A DNA stretch of 64,000 nucleotides, taken from positions 377,980 through 441,979 of the forward strand of contig CASGEC010000001.1 in assembly GCA_949300365.1 (NCBI GenBank). The letters are read 5' to 3'. The notes under the pieces are model-generated. The model was not told where the DNA came from and ran no database searches. It worked only from the letters and a program-made list of their open reading frames with translations. The translations under genes were made by a program, and so were the position numbers. Positions 8,392 through 16,644 of the stretch are shown piece after piece; positions within the stretch are counted from its first letter, which is position 1; each line of letters begins with the position of its first letter. This DNA is from an uncultured Bacillota bacterium. Lineage in GTDB: Bacteria; Bacillota_I; Bacilli_A; RFN20; CAG-288.

Positions 8392-9195
8392 CTAGGAATC
8401 CTTTTTCCTCTTCCTGGGGACAAGGATGACAAGAGAGACAAGAAGGACAGCAAGAAGGATGCCTAAGGCCGTATAGCCGAGGATGGGAAGGATATTGCTT
8501 TCCTTGGGAGTCTCCTCATCAGGACCATAGTCGGTATCCTGGTTTCCATAATGCTCACTGTAGTAGAAGTTGTCATAGACGAGGATCGGAGAGAAGTCTT
8601 CTTCAGAAAGGCCGTCTGGGATTTCCGCCTCAAGCGCTATGGCGCTCTTTCCTTCCTTGGCGATCGTCTCATCGGCTAGGCAATAGAAGTTTCCCTTTTC
8701 CGTCGGGGCATAGACACCGACCTTGTAGGTGATGTGCCTCTCGGAAGGATTCATGAAGTCTCCATTGAGGGAGAGGATGCTCTTTCCTTCCGTGGTTTTG
8801 ATATCGATCGTTATTTCCTGCTTTTCAAAGGAAAGATCATCCAGAAGGATTCCTCTTGCCTCCAGTTCGATGTCCTTTACCGGTGCCCACCTTCCTGCGA
8901 AGTTGGTGGGAAGGAGAACCTCTTCCCCAGGAAGGATGAAGTAGCCTGTCTGGAGCTCGCTCGTCATCGAAAGGCCTTCAAAGCCAGGAATCGGTTCCAT
9001 TTCCTTATGGTCGATACTGTAGTCGATAGAAAAGATGGCTTGGTCCTTGGAGTCGTTTCTTAGATAGTAAAGGCCATCCTCGGTCAGGGTCAAGGTATGT
9101 TCTGCTTCCTCTTGAAAGGGACCGGGTGCCGGGGCATTGGAAAGAAGGAGAGGAAGAAGGAGAAGAGAGGAAAGGATAGGCAGTACCTTTTTCAT
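8392..9195 (-). CDS. Secreted/membrane-anchored protein, copy 2 of a tandem pair
   Basis: This 267-residue paralogue of the preceding entry has the same signal peptide, the same ITYKVGVYAPTEKGNFYCLAD core and a C-terminal TM helix ending in RKRKKDS. The middle of the extracytoplasmic domain has diverged and is about 20 residues longer. As in copy 1, the second ATG is better spaced from AAGGAG and is used as start. There is no terminator between the copies, but each has its own promoter. Function is unknown; a cell-surface role is inferred from topology. Confidence 0.75.
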   Translation of the reverse strand: MKKVLPILSSLLLLPLLLSNAPAPGPFQEEAEHTLTLTEDGLYYLRNDSKDQAIFSIDYSIDHKEMEPIPGFEGLSMTSELQTGYFILPGEEVLLPTNFAGRWAPVKDIELEARGILLDDLSFEKQEITIDIKTTEGKSILSLNGDFMNPSERHITYKVGVYAPTEKGNFYCLADETIAKEGKSAIALEAEIPDGLSEEDFSPILVYDNFYYSEHYGNQDTDYGPDEETPKESNILPILGYTALGILLAVLLVSLVILVPRKRKKDS

Positions 9196-9228
9196 GACCA
9201 TTCTCCTTTTTCTTGATTATAGGAAAGG
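9127..9228 (-). repeat. Duplicated promoter/signal-peptide segment, copy 2
   Basis: This is the partner of 8226-8327. Identity ends just upstream of the -10 hexamer, so the -35 regions differ (TTGTAA versus TTGCAG). Confidence 0.85.
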
Positions 9229-9244
9229 CCTTTTCCTTCTGCAA
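9216..9244 (-). promoter_or_regulatory. Promoter of surface-protein copy 2
   Basis: On the minus strand TTGCAG and TATAAT are 17 bases apart. The spacer holds a palindromic GGAAAAGGCCTTTCC, different from the repeat in copy 1, so the two promoters may be regulated differently. Confidence 0.7.
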
Positions 9245-9277
9245 GGAAACCCTTATCCTAGAAGAAAAGGAGGTCGA

Positions 9278-9697
9278 ATGCTTTCTCTCTTTCTGGCTTT
9301 GTCCTTGACCCTAGTCGTCGAGATGTCCTTCTTCCTCATCCTCAGGAAGAAGGACTGTTTCCGTTTCCTTCTCTTTGTCCTTCTCAATGTCCTTACGAAC
9401 CTGACGATGAATCTTCTCTATGTCTTTGTCTTTTCCTATTCCGTCCTCTTTCTTTCCCTGGCCGAGGTCGTTGTCTTTCTTTTGGAGGGTTTTGTCCTCT
9501 TTCTCTTGACCAAGGAAAGGGGAAGGGCCTTTCTGGCCTCCCTTCTTGCCAATTCCTGTTCCTTGGGTGTGGGTCTTGTTTTTTGGTCCTATCTTCCGGC
9601 AAAGGGACAATCCTTCGCTTTCCTTGTCCTGACCCTTTTGGCACTTTTCCTTTTCCTCTTCCTTCTTCTCTTCCTGTGGAAGCGGAAAAAAGAATAG
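9278..9697 (+). CDS. Small polytopic membrane protein
   Basis: This 139-residue, very hydrophobic protein has four predicted TM helices and ends in WKRKKE. AAAAGGAGG precedes ATG 9278 by six bases; longer in-frame readings would run back through the divergent gene's signal-peptide region and are not supported. It is transcribed divergently from the surface-protein pair and followed 34 bases later by the DUF975/CmpB gene. No family is recognised. Confidence 0.65.
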   Translation: MLSLFLALSLTLVVEMSFFLILRKKDCFRFLLFVLLNVLTNLTMNLLYVFVFSYSVLFLSLAEVVVFLLEGFVLFLLTKERGRAFLASLLANSCSLGVGLVFWSYLPAKGQSFAFLVLTLLALFLFLFLLLFLWKRKKE

Positions 9698-9717
9698 GGA
9701 GAGAAGGGAAAGTCTGC

Positions 9718-9723
9718 TATACT
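9718..9723 (+). promoter_or_regulatory. Extended -10 box, possibly giving a leaderless mRNA
   Basis: TCTGCTATACT matches an extended -10 (TG-N-TATACT), with TATACT nine bases before ATG 9732. The expected start of transcription therefore falls at or beside the start codon. The -35 is weak (TAGGGA at 17 bases). Confidence 0.4.
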
Positions 9724-9731
9724 GAACGAAA

Positions 9732-11216
9732 ATGGACAAAGCCAAGAGGAAACAGATCCGTCAGGAGAGTCGGAAGCTTCTAAGGAAGCGTTATTTCCGT
9801 ACGGTCGTGATGGCGGCCCTTCTTCTCTTTACGGCAGCCGGAACCTTCAACAGCACGCTGATGGACTTCTTCAGCGGCAGTACGAGCGATTCCGTATCCT
9901 CCTTCCTTTTGGATATCGTCCGCTTCTACAAGCCCGACTTCCTTCTTGCCGAGACGCCGTTGAATGCTTTCCTTCTTGTCCTATTGGCCTTTGTGGTCAA
10001 TACCTTTTTGGCCTTCTTTACCTTCCCGCTTGCCATCGCCTCGAATGTCTACCAGACCGGCTTTGAGAATGCGACCCAGATCTTCTATGTCCTCTTCTTC
10101 CTCCTTCTCTATGTGGCGGCGATCTTCTTCCTTCTCAATCCCCTCCATGTCGGAACAAGGAGGTATTTCCTGGAAAAGGCACGGAATAAGGAAGAAGGGA
10201 AGAACTATCTCTTCTCGGCCTTTTCCGGATACTATCGGAACATCGTCCTGGTCAAGCTCTACCAGTTCTTCATGACCGCCCTCTGGTCCTTGACCCTAAT
10301 CATGATTCCGGTGAAGTACTACGAATACTCCCTTGTCGACTATGTCCTTTCGGAAAACCCCTCTCTCTCCCCGAGAAATGCCCTCCGCCTATCCAAGGAA
10401 CTGACAAGGGGTCACAAGTTCCAGCTCTTCCTCTTCGACTGCTCCTTTATCGGCTATAACATCCTCTCCTTCTTTACCTTGGGCCTATTGGATACCCTCT
10501 TTACCAATCCCTACAAGGAGATCGGCCATGCCCAGTGCTATCTTGCACTCAAGGAAGGCCTTCTTGAGAAGCACGTCCTCTTCGGCTTGGACTATGACAT
10601 CGTCAATAGCCGGAACAGGGAAGGCGTCCTGCTGAGAAGGGAAGTCGACTACGACTGCCCCTATTCCTTTGTCGACCTTGTCCTCATCTTCTTCATCGTC
10701 TCCTTTATCGGCTGGTGCTGGGAAGTCCTCCTCCACCTGGTCCAGAGCGGCGAGTTTGTCAACAGGGGTACCCTCTGGGGGCCTTACCTTCCCATCTATG
10801 GGACAGGGGGTGTCGTCGTCCTCATCCTTTTGAAAGGAACAAGGGGAAGGCCTGTCATCTCCTTCTTCCTCTCGATTGCCATCTGTCTGACGATCGAATA
10901 CTTCACGGGCTGGTTTCTGGAGACCTATCGGGGCCTCAAGTACTGGGACTATTCCGACATGCCCTTCAACCTCGATGGCAGGATCTGCCTCTACGGCGGA
11001 TTGGTCTTCGGTATCGCCTGTGTCCTGATGATCTATGTCATCGGGCCTTTCCTCTACCAGGTTCTCTCCCTCGTCCCGAAGAAGGCAAAGACCATCCTTT
11101 CCCTTCTTCTCCTTCTTGTCATCCTGACGGATGCCATCGTCTCCCACTTCTATCCCAACCAGGGCGAAGGCATCACTTCGGAAGTGGTATCCGTCCTGTC
11201 AAATCCCATTTCCTAA
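9732..11216 (+). CDS. DUF975 / CmpB-like (PF06541) fusion membrane protein
   Basis: This 494-residue protein has two membrane halves. Residues 1-300 resemble DUF975: a basic N-terminus, a TM near 25-40, further TMs, and the GTRRYFLEKAR and PYKEIGHAQCYLALK blocks. Residues 315-494 resemble the CmpB-like putative ABC transporter family (FIGWCWEVLLHLVQSGEFVNRGTLWGPYLPIYG, YFTGWFLETYRGLKYWDYSDMPFNLDGRICLYGG; each quoted stretch is split over loops and TMs). Such fusions are common in Bacillota; the transported substrate is unknown. There is no good ribosome site close to the ATG, and an extended -10 lies nine bases upstream, so leaderless translation is possible. A second CmpB-like protein is at 45642-46577. 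Confidence 0.8.
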   Translation: MDKAKRKQIRQESRKLLRKRYFRTVVMAALLLFTAAGTFNSTLMDFFSGSTSDSVSSFLLDIVRFYKPDFLLAETPLNAFLLVLLAFVVNTFLAFFTFPLAIASNVYQTGFENATQIFYVLFFLLLYVAAIFFLLNPLHVGTRRYFLEKARNKEEGKNYLFSAFSGYYRNIVLVKLYQFFMTALWSLTLIMIPVKYYEYSLVDYVLSENPSLSPRNALRLSKELTRGHKFQLFLFDCSFIGYNILSFFTLGLLDTLFTNPYKEIGHAQCYLALKEGLLEKHVLFGLDYDIVNSRNREGVLLRREVDYDCPYSFVDLVLIFFIVSFIGWCWEVLLHLVQSGEFVNRGTLWGPYLPIYGTGGVVVLILLKGTRGRPVISFFLSIAICLTIEYFTGWFLETYRGLKYWDYSDMPFNLDGRICLYGGLVFGIACVLMIYVIGPFLYQVLSLVPKKAKTILSLLLLLVILTDAIVSHFYPNQGEGITSEVVSVLSNPIS

Positions 11217-11240
11217 AGCCAGATAAGGGAAAAAGGTTGC

Positions 11241-11299
11241 TTATACTCTTTACACTTTCTTAATTCCTTCTTAACTATCCTGACCCTTTTTGCTATAGT
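11241..11299 (+). promoter_or_regulatory. Promoter with Pho-box-like direct repeats
   Basis: TTAACT (11271-11276) and TATAGT (11294-11299, preceded by TGC) are 17 bases apart and form a good promoter. TT-rich hexamers TTATAC, TTACAC, TTAATT and TTAACT start at 11241, 11250, 11260 and 11271. That is roughly one helical turn apart, like the repeated TTAACA-type sites bound by PhoP in Bacillota. The site lies upstream of a phosphate transporter, which strengthens the reading. Confidence 0.6.
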
Positions 11300-11334
11300 A
11301 ATCGTCAGAAGAAGCTTAGAAACAGGAGGATGCA

Positions 11335-12528
11335 ATGCCCCAAAGCATTCTGACGGTCGCTTCGCCCCAGGCGGTCAACTACGTCACCATCGGGCAGTTC
11401 TTCAACTTGCTTGCCGCAAGCCCCCTTATCGTCATCACGATCGTGTTGGCCCTGGGCGTTGTCTTCATCAACGGATGGACCGATGCGCCCAATGCTGTCG
11501 CTACCTGCATCTCCACGAGGGCGATCTCGCCCAAGAAGGCCATCGTCATGGCCGCCATATTCAATTTCCTCGGCGTCATGTTCTTCGCCCTTTTTGCCGC
11601 GGGTGTGGCCGAATCGATCGCCGGCATCGTCGACTTCGGAAACCTGACCGAGCCGGAAGTCGCCAAAAACGCCCTGGTGGGAATCTCCTCGGGCATGATC
11701 GGCGTCGTCTCCTGGGGCATCCTTGCCTGGGCCTTTGGCGTCCCCTCGAGTGAATCCCATGCCTTGATCGCCGGCCTGACCGGCGCCTGCTTTGCCCTGA
11801 TGGCGATGGGAAAGGAAGGAACGCCGGGCGCAGAGAGCTGGACCAACGTCGGAATCGGCTTTGTCGTCTCCTCCCTCCTTGGCATGGCCCTGGGGTTCCT
11901 TCTTGTCAAGCTGATCGAAAGGATCTGCCGCAACATGGTAAGAAGGAAGACGACCCTCTTCTTCAAGTGGGCGCAGATCGCCGCCGCGGCAGGCATGGCC
12001 TTTGCCCATGGAGCCCAGGACGGCCTCAAGTTCATCGGCATCGTCTATCTGGCTCTCTTTCTGGGATCGATTGCCTTCCCCGAGGCGATGCGGATAGAAA
12101 ACGTCCAGTACATCCTCGAGAACCCGACCTCCGATGGCTTTGTCATGGAATTCCTCCATGCCCCGGCCTTCCTCTGGCTTCCCGTCCTTGTCTCCCTTGT
12201 CATGGGAATCGGGACCTCGATCGGCGGCTATCGCATCATCAAGAAGGTCGGCATGGGAATGGTCGATCTGGAGCCCTATCAGGGCTTTGCCACAGACCTC
12301 GCCGCCTTTATCGCCCTCATCCTCTCCTCGGCCCTGTCCTGGCCCGTCTCGACAAGCCAGGTGAAGACCTGCTCCATCATCGGCGTCGGCCTTTCCAAGG
12401 GGGCCAAGCGGGTGAAGTGGTCCGTGGCCCTGGACATGGTATTGACCTGGGTCTTTACCTTCCCCGGCTGCATCCTCATCGGCTTTGTCATGTGCTATCT
12501 GCTTTCGGCCATAGTCGGAACCATCTAG
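11335..12528 (+). CDS. pit: PiT-family inorganic phosphate transporter
   Basis: This 397-residue low-affinity phosphate permease shows the two inverted PiT repeats: GWTDAPNAVATCISTRAISPK near residues 45-65 and AHGAQDGLKFIG near 223. GTSIGGYRIIKKVG follows, and a later STSQVKTCSIIGVGLSKG replaces the usual second signature. About ten TM helices are predicted. AGGAGG lies close to the ATG. The DUF47 gene follows 13 bases after the stop, the usual PiT-DUF47 pairing, and a Pho-box-like promoter lies upstream. Confidence 0.93.
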   Translation: MPQSILTVASPQAVNYVTIGQFFNLLAASPLIVITIVLALGVVFINGWTDAPNAVATCISTRAISPKKAIVMAAIFNFLGVMFFALFAAGVAESIAGIVDFGNLTEPEVAKNALVGISSGMIGVVSWGILAWAFGVPSSESHALIAGLTGACFALMAMGKEGTPGAESWTNVGIGFVVSSLLGMALGFLLVKLIERICRNMVRRKTTLFFKWAQIAAAAGMAFAHGAQDGLKFIGIVYLALFLGSIAFPEAMRIENVQYILENPTSDGFVMEFLHAPAFLWLPVLVSLVMGIGTSIGGYRIIKKVGMGMVDLEPYQGFATDLAAFIALILSSALSWPVSTSQVKTCSIIGVGLSKGAKRVKWSVALDMVLTWVFTFPGCILIGFVMCYLLSAIVGTI

Positions 12529-12541
12529 GAGGAAACGGAAA

Positions 12542-13180
12542 ATGGCTTTGTTCCAGAAAAGGAAGACGAACTACTTCTTCGACCAGTTCGCTTTGGTGGG
12601 AAGCTATTCCCTCAAGGCGATGGAAAAGCTCAAGGAAGGTCTTGAGGACTTCTCCCACGTCGACGTCAACAAGTGGAAGAACGACGTCCACCAGATCGAG
12701 CATGAGGCCGACGGTATCAAGCACGAGACCGAGGAGCGCCTTGCCAAGGAGTTCATGACCCCGATCGATAGGGAAGATATCTTCATGCTTCTTGACAACA
12801 TCGACGACCTCACCGACTCGATCGACGAGATCTCCTATAAGCTCTACCTGAGGGACTATACGGCCCTTCCGGAAGCGACGATGGCCTTTGTCGACGTCGC
12901 CTACAGGGGCGTCAAGGCCGTCGAGGAAGTCCTCAAGAACCTCTCAAGCCTGACAAACAAGAAGCTTCTCGATCCCCTCATCCAGGAAGTCAGGGACATC
13001 GAGGAAGAAGCCGACCATCTCTATGAGGAACATGTCCACGCCCTCTACAAGAAGGTCACGAACGACAACTATCTCGATATCCGCCTTGCGGAAAAGGTCT
13101 ATGGCCTCTTTGAGTACGTCACCGACCAATGCCGCAACGTCACCAAGACGGTCGAGATCATCATGTACAAGAATCTCTAA
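12542..13180 (+). CDS. DUF47 / PhoU-like PiT accessory protein
   Basis: This 212-residue, all-helical, acidic cytoplasmic protein belongs to the DUF47 family (YkaA/TIGR00153-like) by its helices with KWKNDVHQIEHEADGIKHE, TPIDREDIFMLLDNIDDLTD and DIRLAEKVYGLFEYVTDQC. The repeated E-x-x-D/H-like clusters fit PhoU-type metal binding. It sits just after pit with its own AGGAGG and is expected to modulate phosphate uptake. Confidence 0.9.
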   Translation: MALFQKRKTNYFFDQFALVGSYSLKAMEKLKEGLEDFSHVDVNKWKNDVHQIEHEADGIKHETEERLAKEFMTPIDREDIFMLLDNIDDLTDSIDEISYKLYLRDYTALPEATMAFVDVAYRGVKAVEEVLKNLSSLTNKKLLDPLIQEVRDIEEEADHLYEEHVHALYKKVTNDNYLDIRLAEKVYGLFEYVTDQCRNVTKTVEIIMYKNL

Positions 13181-13210
13181 AACAAAGAAAAACACGAAAA
13201 AGATGAAAAG

Positions 13211-13246
13211 AAGGACAGGCAAAATAATCAACACCTGTCCTTTTTC
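13211..13246 (+). terminator. Terminator of the pit operon
   Basis: AAGGACAGG (13211-13219) pairs with CCTGTCCTT (13234-13242) and is followed by TTTCTGTTT. Confidence 0.82.
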
Positions 13247-13332
13247 TGTTTATTATCAAGGAAATCGAGCGGATTTTGCCATCCTGTCCCAACAGGGTGA
13301 CAACTCTTGAACGTAAAGCAAAAGAAAAGGAT

Positions 13333-13381
13333 TTGACAAGAATGCAAAGGGATTGACAAAGAAGTGCGGGGGGGGTATTAT
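13333..13381 (+). promoter_or_regulatory. Promoter of the SipW-like locus with a G8 tract in the spacer
   Basis: TTGACA at 13353-13358 and TATTAT at 13376-13381 are separated by exactly 17 bases, and eight of those are a run of G ending next to the -10. A second TTGACA lies 20 bases upstream (13333-13338). Gain or loss of G by slippage would move the -35/-10 spacing away from 17, a known mechanism of phase variation. The first gene starts 70 bases downstream. Confidence 0.75.
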
Positions 13382-13450
13382 GGCAAAAGAAAACCACAAA
13401 TCCTTCGCTTTTGGCATAGAGACAATAGTTACAACGGAGGTCCAAAGTCC

Positions 13451-14227
13451 ATGTCCAGAAAACACGTCGCACTTGTCTTCGTTCCCCTGCTTGCCGGAGC
13501 TGCCATCGTCGGTGCCGGCTTCTCGACCTGGTATTTCACCCAAAGCAGTGATGCCATCGCCAGCCAGTTCTCGGCCACGATCGAGGATGCCCGTCTTCCT
13601 GGCGGCGTCTTCTCCTTCGCCTCACAGACGACCATCAACTTCGACCAGGATAAGATCGCCTATGTCGATGAGGGCTCTTCCTTTGTCGGCTTCGGCTATG
13701 TCCAGCATGCCGAGGAAGGCGAGATCAAGGTCGACTTCACAAAGCCCGGTACGGAAAACGAACAGGGCGTCAAGGCAAGCTGGGTCTATCAGGGCCAGGA
13801 TAGTACACAAGACGCCAATGACTATCAAAGCTATCTCAAGGACTTCAGCCTGAACATGGAATCTGTCGGCTCCTTCAGCTTCCAGGACAACAGGGTTGGC
13901 TATGATAACCTTGTCTATGAGGTCCACTATGTCGTCTTCACGACCGGAACAAACAATGACGAAAAGATGAGGAGCGCCTTCCAGGAAGCCCTCGACAAGA
14001 CGGAATTCACCACGATCGACGGCACGAAGACAACGCTTGCTGCTGTTGTCGATAACCGTTCGATTCCCGAGACGCTCCGCATCAACGCGCTTCCGGAGGT
14101 GGAATATAGCGATAGCTTCAATCGGACAAACTACGACTCCTACAAGGCTTTCCGTGAGAAGGTCGAAAACGGCCTGACGCTTCAGTTCTCCACCATTGCC
14201 AGCGTGACTTCGCCCAAGGCGAACTAG
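13451..14227 (+). CDS. SipW-type secreted protein A
   Basis: This 258-residue protein has a signal peptide in which a hydrophobic core (ALVFVPLLAGAAIV) is followed by GAGFSTWYF at 21-29. That resembles the TasA/camelysin-type leader cut by SipW peptidases rather than the normal A-x-A site. The mature part is acidic, beta-rich and without cysteine. ACGGAGG precedes ATG 13451; an in-frame upstream ATG at 13364 would read through the promoter and is rejected. It is the first gene after the G8 promoter and is followed 30 bases later by the peptidase. No known domain is recognised; a role as structural subunit of a surface fibre is inferred. Confidence 0.75.
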   Translation: MSRKHVALVFVPLLAGAAIVGAGFSTWYFTQSSDAIASQFSATIEDARLPGGVFSFASQTTINFDQDKIAYVDEGSSFVGFGYVQHAEEGEIKVDFTKPGTENEQGVKASWVYQGQDSTQDANDYQSYLKDFSLNMESVGSFSFQDNRVGYDNLVYEVHYVVFTTGTNNDEKMRSAFQEALDKTEFTTIDGTKTTLAAVVDNRSIPETLRINALPEVEYSDSFNRTNYDSYKAFREKVENGLTLQFSTIASVTSPKAN

Positions 14228-14257
14228 AAAGAACATCCGCGGAGGAAAGGAAAAAGG

Positions 14258-15193
14258 ATGGAAGGACAGTCCCAGCTCTATACCGTGGCCAGCGTCATCG
14301 GTGTCATCGTCGTCTTTGCCATGGCGGCCTGTTTTGCCATTCTCTTTGCGGTCTACGCAAACCAAAGGATCAAGAACATCCGCGGCGGCCTGGATGACGA
14401 GAACCTCTCCAAGGACCTCGACAGGATGATGAATCGCTACCTCGATCGCTCCTTCAATAGCTACAGACGGAAGGCAACAAGTGTCCGGGACAAAAGCGAG
14501 GAGCCGGAATTCCCTCAGCCCAATGTCAAGAAGGAGGATGGCCTTTATGTCTCCTCCCTCAAGGATGCCCAAAGAGGCTCGACGGCCCTTGTCCGCTTTG
14601 GAAACTTCCTCTATGTCCTCTTCATCGTCCTCTGCCTAGGTCTTGCGGGCTTTGGCATCTACATGAACTCCAGCGACCAGCCCATCTTCATCAACAACAC
14701 CTCCTATATCGTCATCATGACCGGCTCGATGGAAGAGAGGAATCCCGACAACGAATATCTTCTCGAAAACGGCCTCGACGACCAGATCACGCAATATTCC
14801 CTGATCGGCATCGAACACACCGATTTCGACAAGGTCGAGCAATACGACGTCATCGCCTTCTACGACAGCGACAAGAACATCATCGTCCACCGCGTCATCG
14901 CTATCCACGACGAGGACGGCACCAGGACTCTTCAGACACGGGGAGACAGCAACAACGCCTCCCTCGACGACGAGATGGCAATTACCAAGGAGCGGTTCAT
15001 CGGAACGTACAGCGGTTTCGAGAACTACGGCCTTGGTATCACCATAACCTATCTGCGCTCCACCCTTGGCATCATCGCCCTGTGCGGATTCGGCCTCTTC
15101 CTCCTTGCCTATTCCATCGCCGACGGCAAGATCGACCAGGCCTACCAGGAAAGGATCTTCGGAATCGCCAAGAAGTGGGACTATTCGAAGTAG
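14258..15193 (+). CDS. sipW: SipW-like (ER/archaeal-type, S26B) signal peptidase I
   Basis: This 311-residue membrane peptidase has TM helices near 11-33, 116-136 and 268-288. The catalytic Ser lies in MTGSM (Ser157). HRV (His211) replaces the Lys of ordinary bacterial signal peptidases, and TRGDSNN (Asp230) completes the Ser/His/Asp set of SipW and eukaryotic SPC enzymes. A 70-residue charged cytoplasmic stretch between TM1 and TM2 is unusual, since typical SipW is about 190 residues. GGAGGAAAGG precedes the ATG. It is embedded among five genes whose products share one leader motif, so they are its likely substrates. Confidence 0.88.
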   Translation: MEGQSQLYTVASVIGVIVVFAMAACFAILFAVYANQRIKNIRGGLDDENLSKDLDRMMNRYLDRSFNSYRRKATSVRDKSEEPEFPQPNVKKEDGLYVSSLKDAQRGSTALVRFGNFLYVLFIVLCLGLAGFGIYMNSSDQPIFINNTSYIVIMTGSMEERNPDNEYLLENGLDDQITQYSLIGIEHTDFDKVEQYDVIAFYDSDKNIIVHRVIAIHDEDGTRTLQTRGDSNNASLDDEMAITKERFIGTYSGFENYGLGITITYLRSTLGIIALCGFGLFLLAYSIADGKIDQAYQERIFGIAKKWDYSK

Positions 15194-15252
15194 GGACGAG
15201 ACGTCTTCGTAAGGGGTAAATGCGGTCTACGCAAGAAAGGAAAGAAAGACTT

Positions 15253-15897
15253 ATGAAAAACAAGATGTTAGGTATCCTCATTCCCGTCCTCGCCGGCGCT
15301 GCCGTCATCGGAACCGGCTTCTCCACGTGGTATTTCGTCAACAACAGTGCCTCCGCCAAGATCGAAGGCATCCAGGCCAACCTTGCCACGGCTTCTGAGA
15401 TCAGCACGCTCAAGCTGAAATCCGGTGAGACGGAACTTGACACCACCAAGACCTTCACCCTCTCCCTGGATTCCACAAGGGACGAGGATAGTGCCAATCC
15501 TAAGGGTGTCAACCTTCTTTACAAGGATGGCGAGAATGAAGCGATCACTGTCAATGACATCGATGTCGTTTATAAGCTTGATGCTTCTGAGAACTTCGAT
15601 TTGACTGTCAAGCATCCTCAGCTGACGGTCACCGTGACGCTTTGGGGAAATCTTCCTACCTTTGTCGAGCTCGGAGATGGCTGGACTGCCAATCAAGGAA
15701 AAACAGTTTTCACCTATACCTTTACGGATGCAGATGCGGCAAAGACAGATGAAAATACCATTGATGTTTCTGAATTTGGCTTCAAGTGGACCGTGGCCGG
15801 TGAGCCGGGCTCCTATGACGCTTGGAATCAGACGAAGACTGCTCTTGAAGATGCCTCTGTTACTATCGACTACACCTTGGCCTGGGTCGCTGCTTAA
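15253..15897 (+). CDS. SipW-type secreted protein B
   Basis: This 214-residue protein has the leader MKNKMLGILIPVLAGAAVIG followed by TGFSTWYF, almost identical to that of protein A. Its mature part is acidic and rich in Thr, Ser and Asp (TLKLKSGETELDTTKTFTLS), predicted as beta-sandwich, like TasA-type subunits, but with no sequence match I can name. GAAAGG precedes ATG 15253, which is preferred over the in-frame ATG at 15220. Toward its 3' end the codons become more AT-rich, as in the genes that follow. Confidence 0.75.
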   Translation: MKNKMLGILIPVLAGAAVIGTGFSTWYFVNNSASAKIEGIQANLATASEISTLKLKSGETELDTTKTFTLSLDSTRDEDSANPKGVNLLYKDGENEAITVNDIDVVYKLDASENFDLTVKHPQLTVTVTLWGNLPTFVELGDGWTANQGKTVFTYTFTDADAAKTDENTIDVSEFGFKWTVAGEPGSYDAWNQTKTALEDASVTIDYTLAWVAA

Positions 15898-15919
15898 GAA
15901 TAAGTAACCTTAATTTATT

Positions 15920-15949
15920 CCCCTCTTCTTGTTTCGGCTAGGAGAGGGG
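15920..15949. terminator. Hairpin between secreted proteins B and C
   Basis: CCCCTCT (15920-15926) pairs with AGAGGGG (15943-15949). No T-run follows on the plus strand, so it may be a weak or partial terminator or an mRNA stabiliser that sets different levels for the upstream and downstream genes. Confidence 0.45.
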
Positions 15950-15969
15950 AATTCCCAATAGAGATCACA

Positions 15970-16644
15970 ATGCGGAGAACACGGCTTTTTGGCATACTCA
16001 TCGCTTTGCTGTCGGGTACGGCCTTGATTGGCACCGGTTTTTCTGTGTTCTACTTTACTGGTGTTTCTTCTAGCATCAGCAAGGACGGCATTTCGGTAAA
16101 GCTTGCCGATTATAAGTCTGGAACCTTTAAGTTTGCGTTGGCTAAGGATTCCAGGCTCGTTTTGGATTCCACGCTTTCCAAAGGCGATAAGTTTTCTCCG
16201 GTCTATTGGGTAGATAATGAAGATGGAATAGACGCAAATGATGGCCATTATCTTCGTCTCAACATCGCCTTTGATTCACAAGGCTCTTCCCTAACTTCGC
16301 ATTCCTTTGAAGGAACTCTCAAAGTCGAGATCGATTTAGAAGAGGGTCTCTCTACGTATCTGAGGCTGGACAAAGGGGAAACTGGAGAATCCGATAGCGT
16401 GTGGTCGGAGACGGAAAACCAACAGGGCAATCTTGTCGCGACGGCAACCTATTCCGCTGATAAACCCCTTGTAGTGACGACGGAAGGAACTTGGATCGAT
16501 GTTCCTTTCCCGCTTACTTATGAGACGAAAGACGATGGCAGTACCACCTATGAGCCGAAAACAGAAGCGGAGTGGGATGAACTTAATAAGTTCAATAACA
16601 GCACTATCATTGTAACCGTTACGACAGAGGAGGGAACGCTATGA
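15970..16644 (+). CDS. SipW-type secreted protein C
   Basis: This 224-residue protein has the leader LFGILIALLSGTALI followed by GTGFSVFYF (21-29). The mature part is acidic and beta-rich. The ribosome site is poor (AGAG only), suggesting low or coupled translation. Its stop overlaps the next ATG by four bases (ATGA). Codon use is clearly more AT-rich than in the flanking housekeeping genes. No domain is recognised. Confidence 0.7.
   Translation: MRRTRLFGILIALLSGTALIGTGFSVFYFTGVSSSISKDGISVKLADYKSGTFKFALAKDSRLVLDSTLSKGDKFSPVYWVDNEDGIDANDGHYLRLNIAFDSQGSSLTSHSFEGTLKVEIDLEEGLSTYLRLDKGETGESDSVWSETENQQGNLVATATYSADKPLVVTTEGTWIDVPFPLTYETKDDGSTTYEPKTEAEWDELNKFNNSTIIVTVTTEEGTL

Noticed and set aside
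13364..13450. N-terminal extension of secreted protein A
   Set aside because: It would be translated from within the promoter and lacks a ribosome site, whereas ATG 13451 has one and gives a proper leader.
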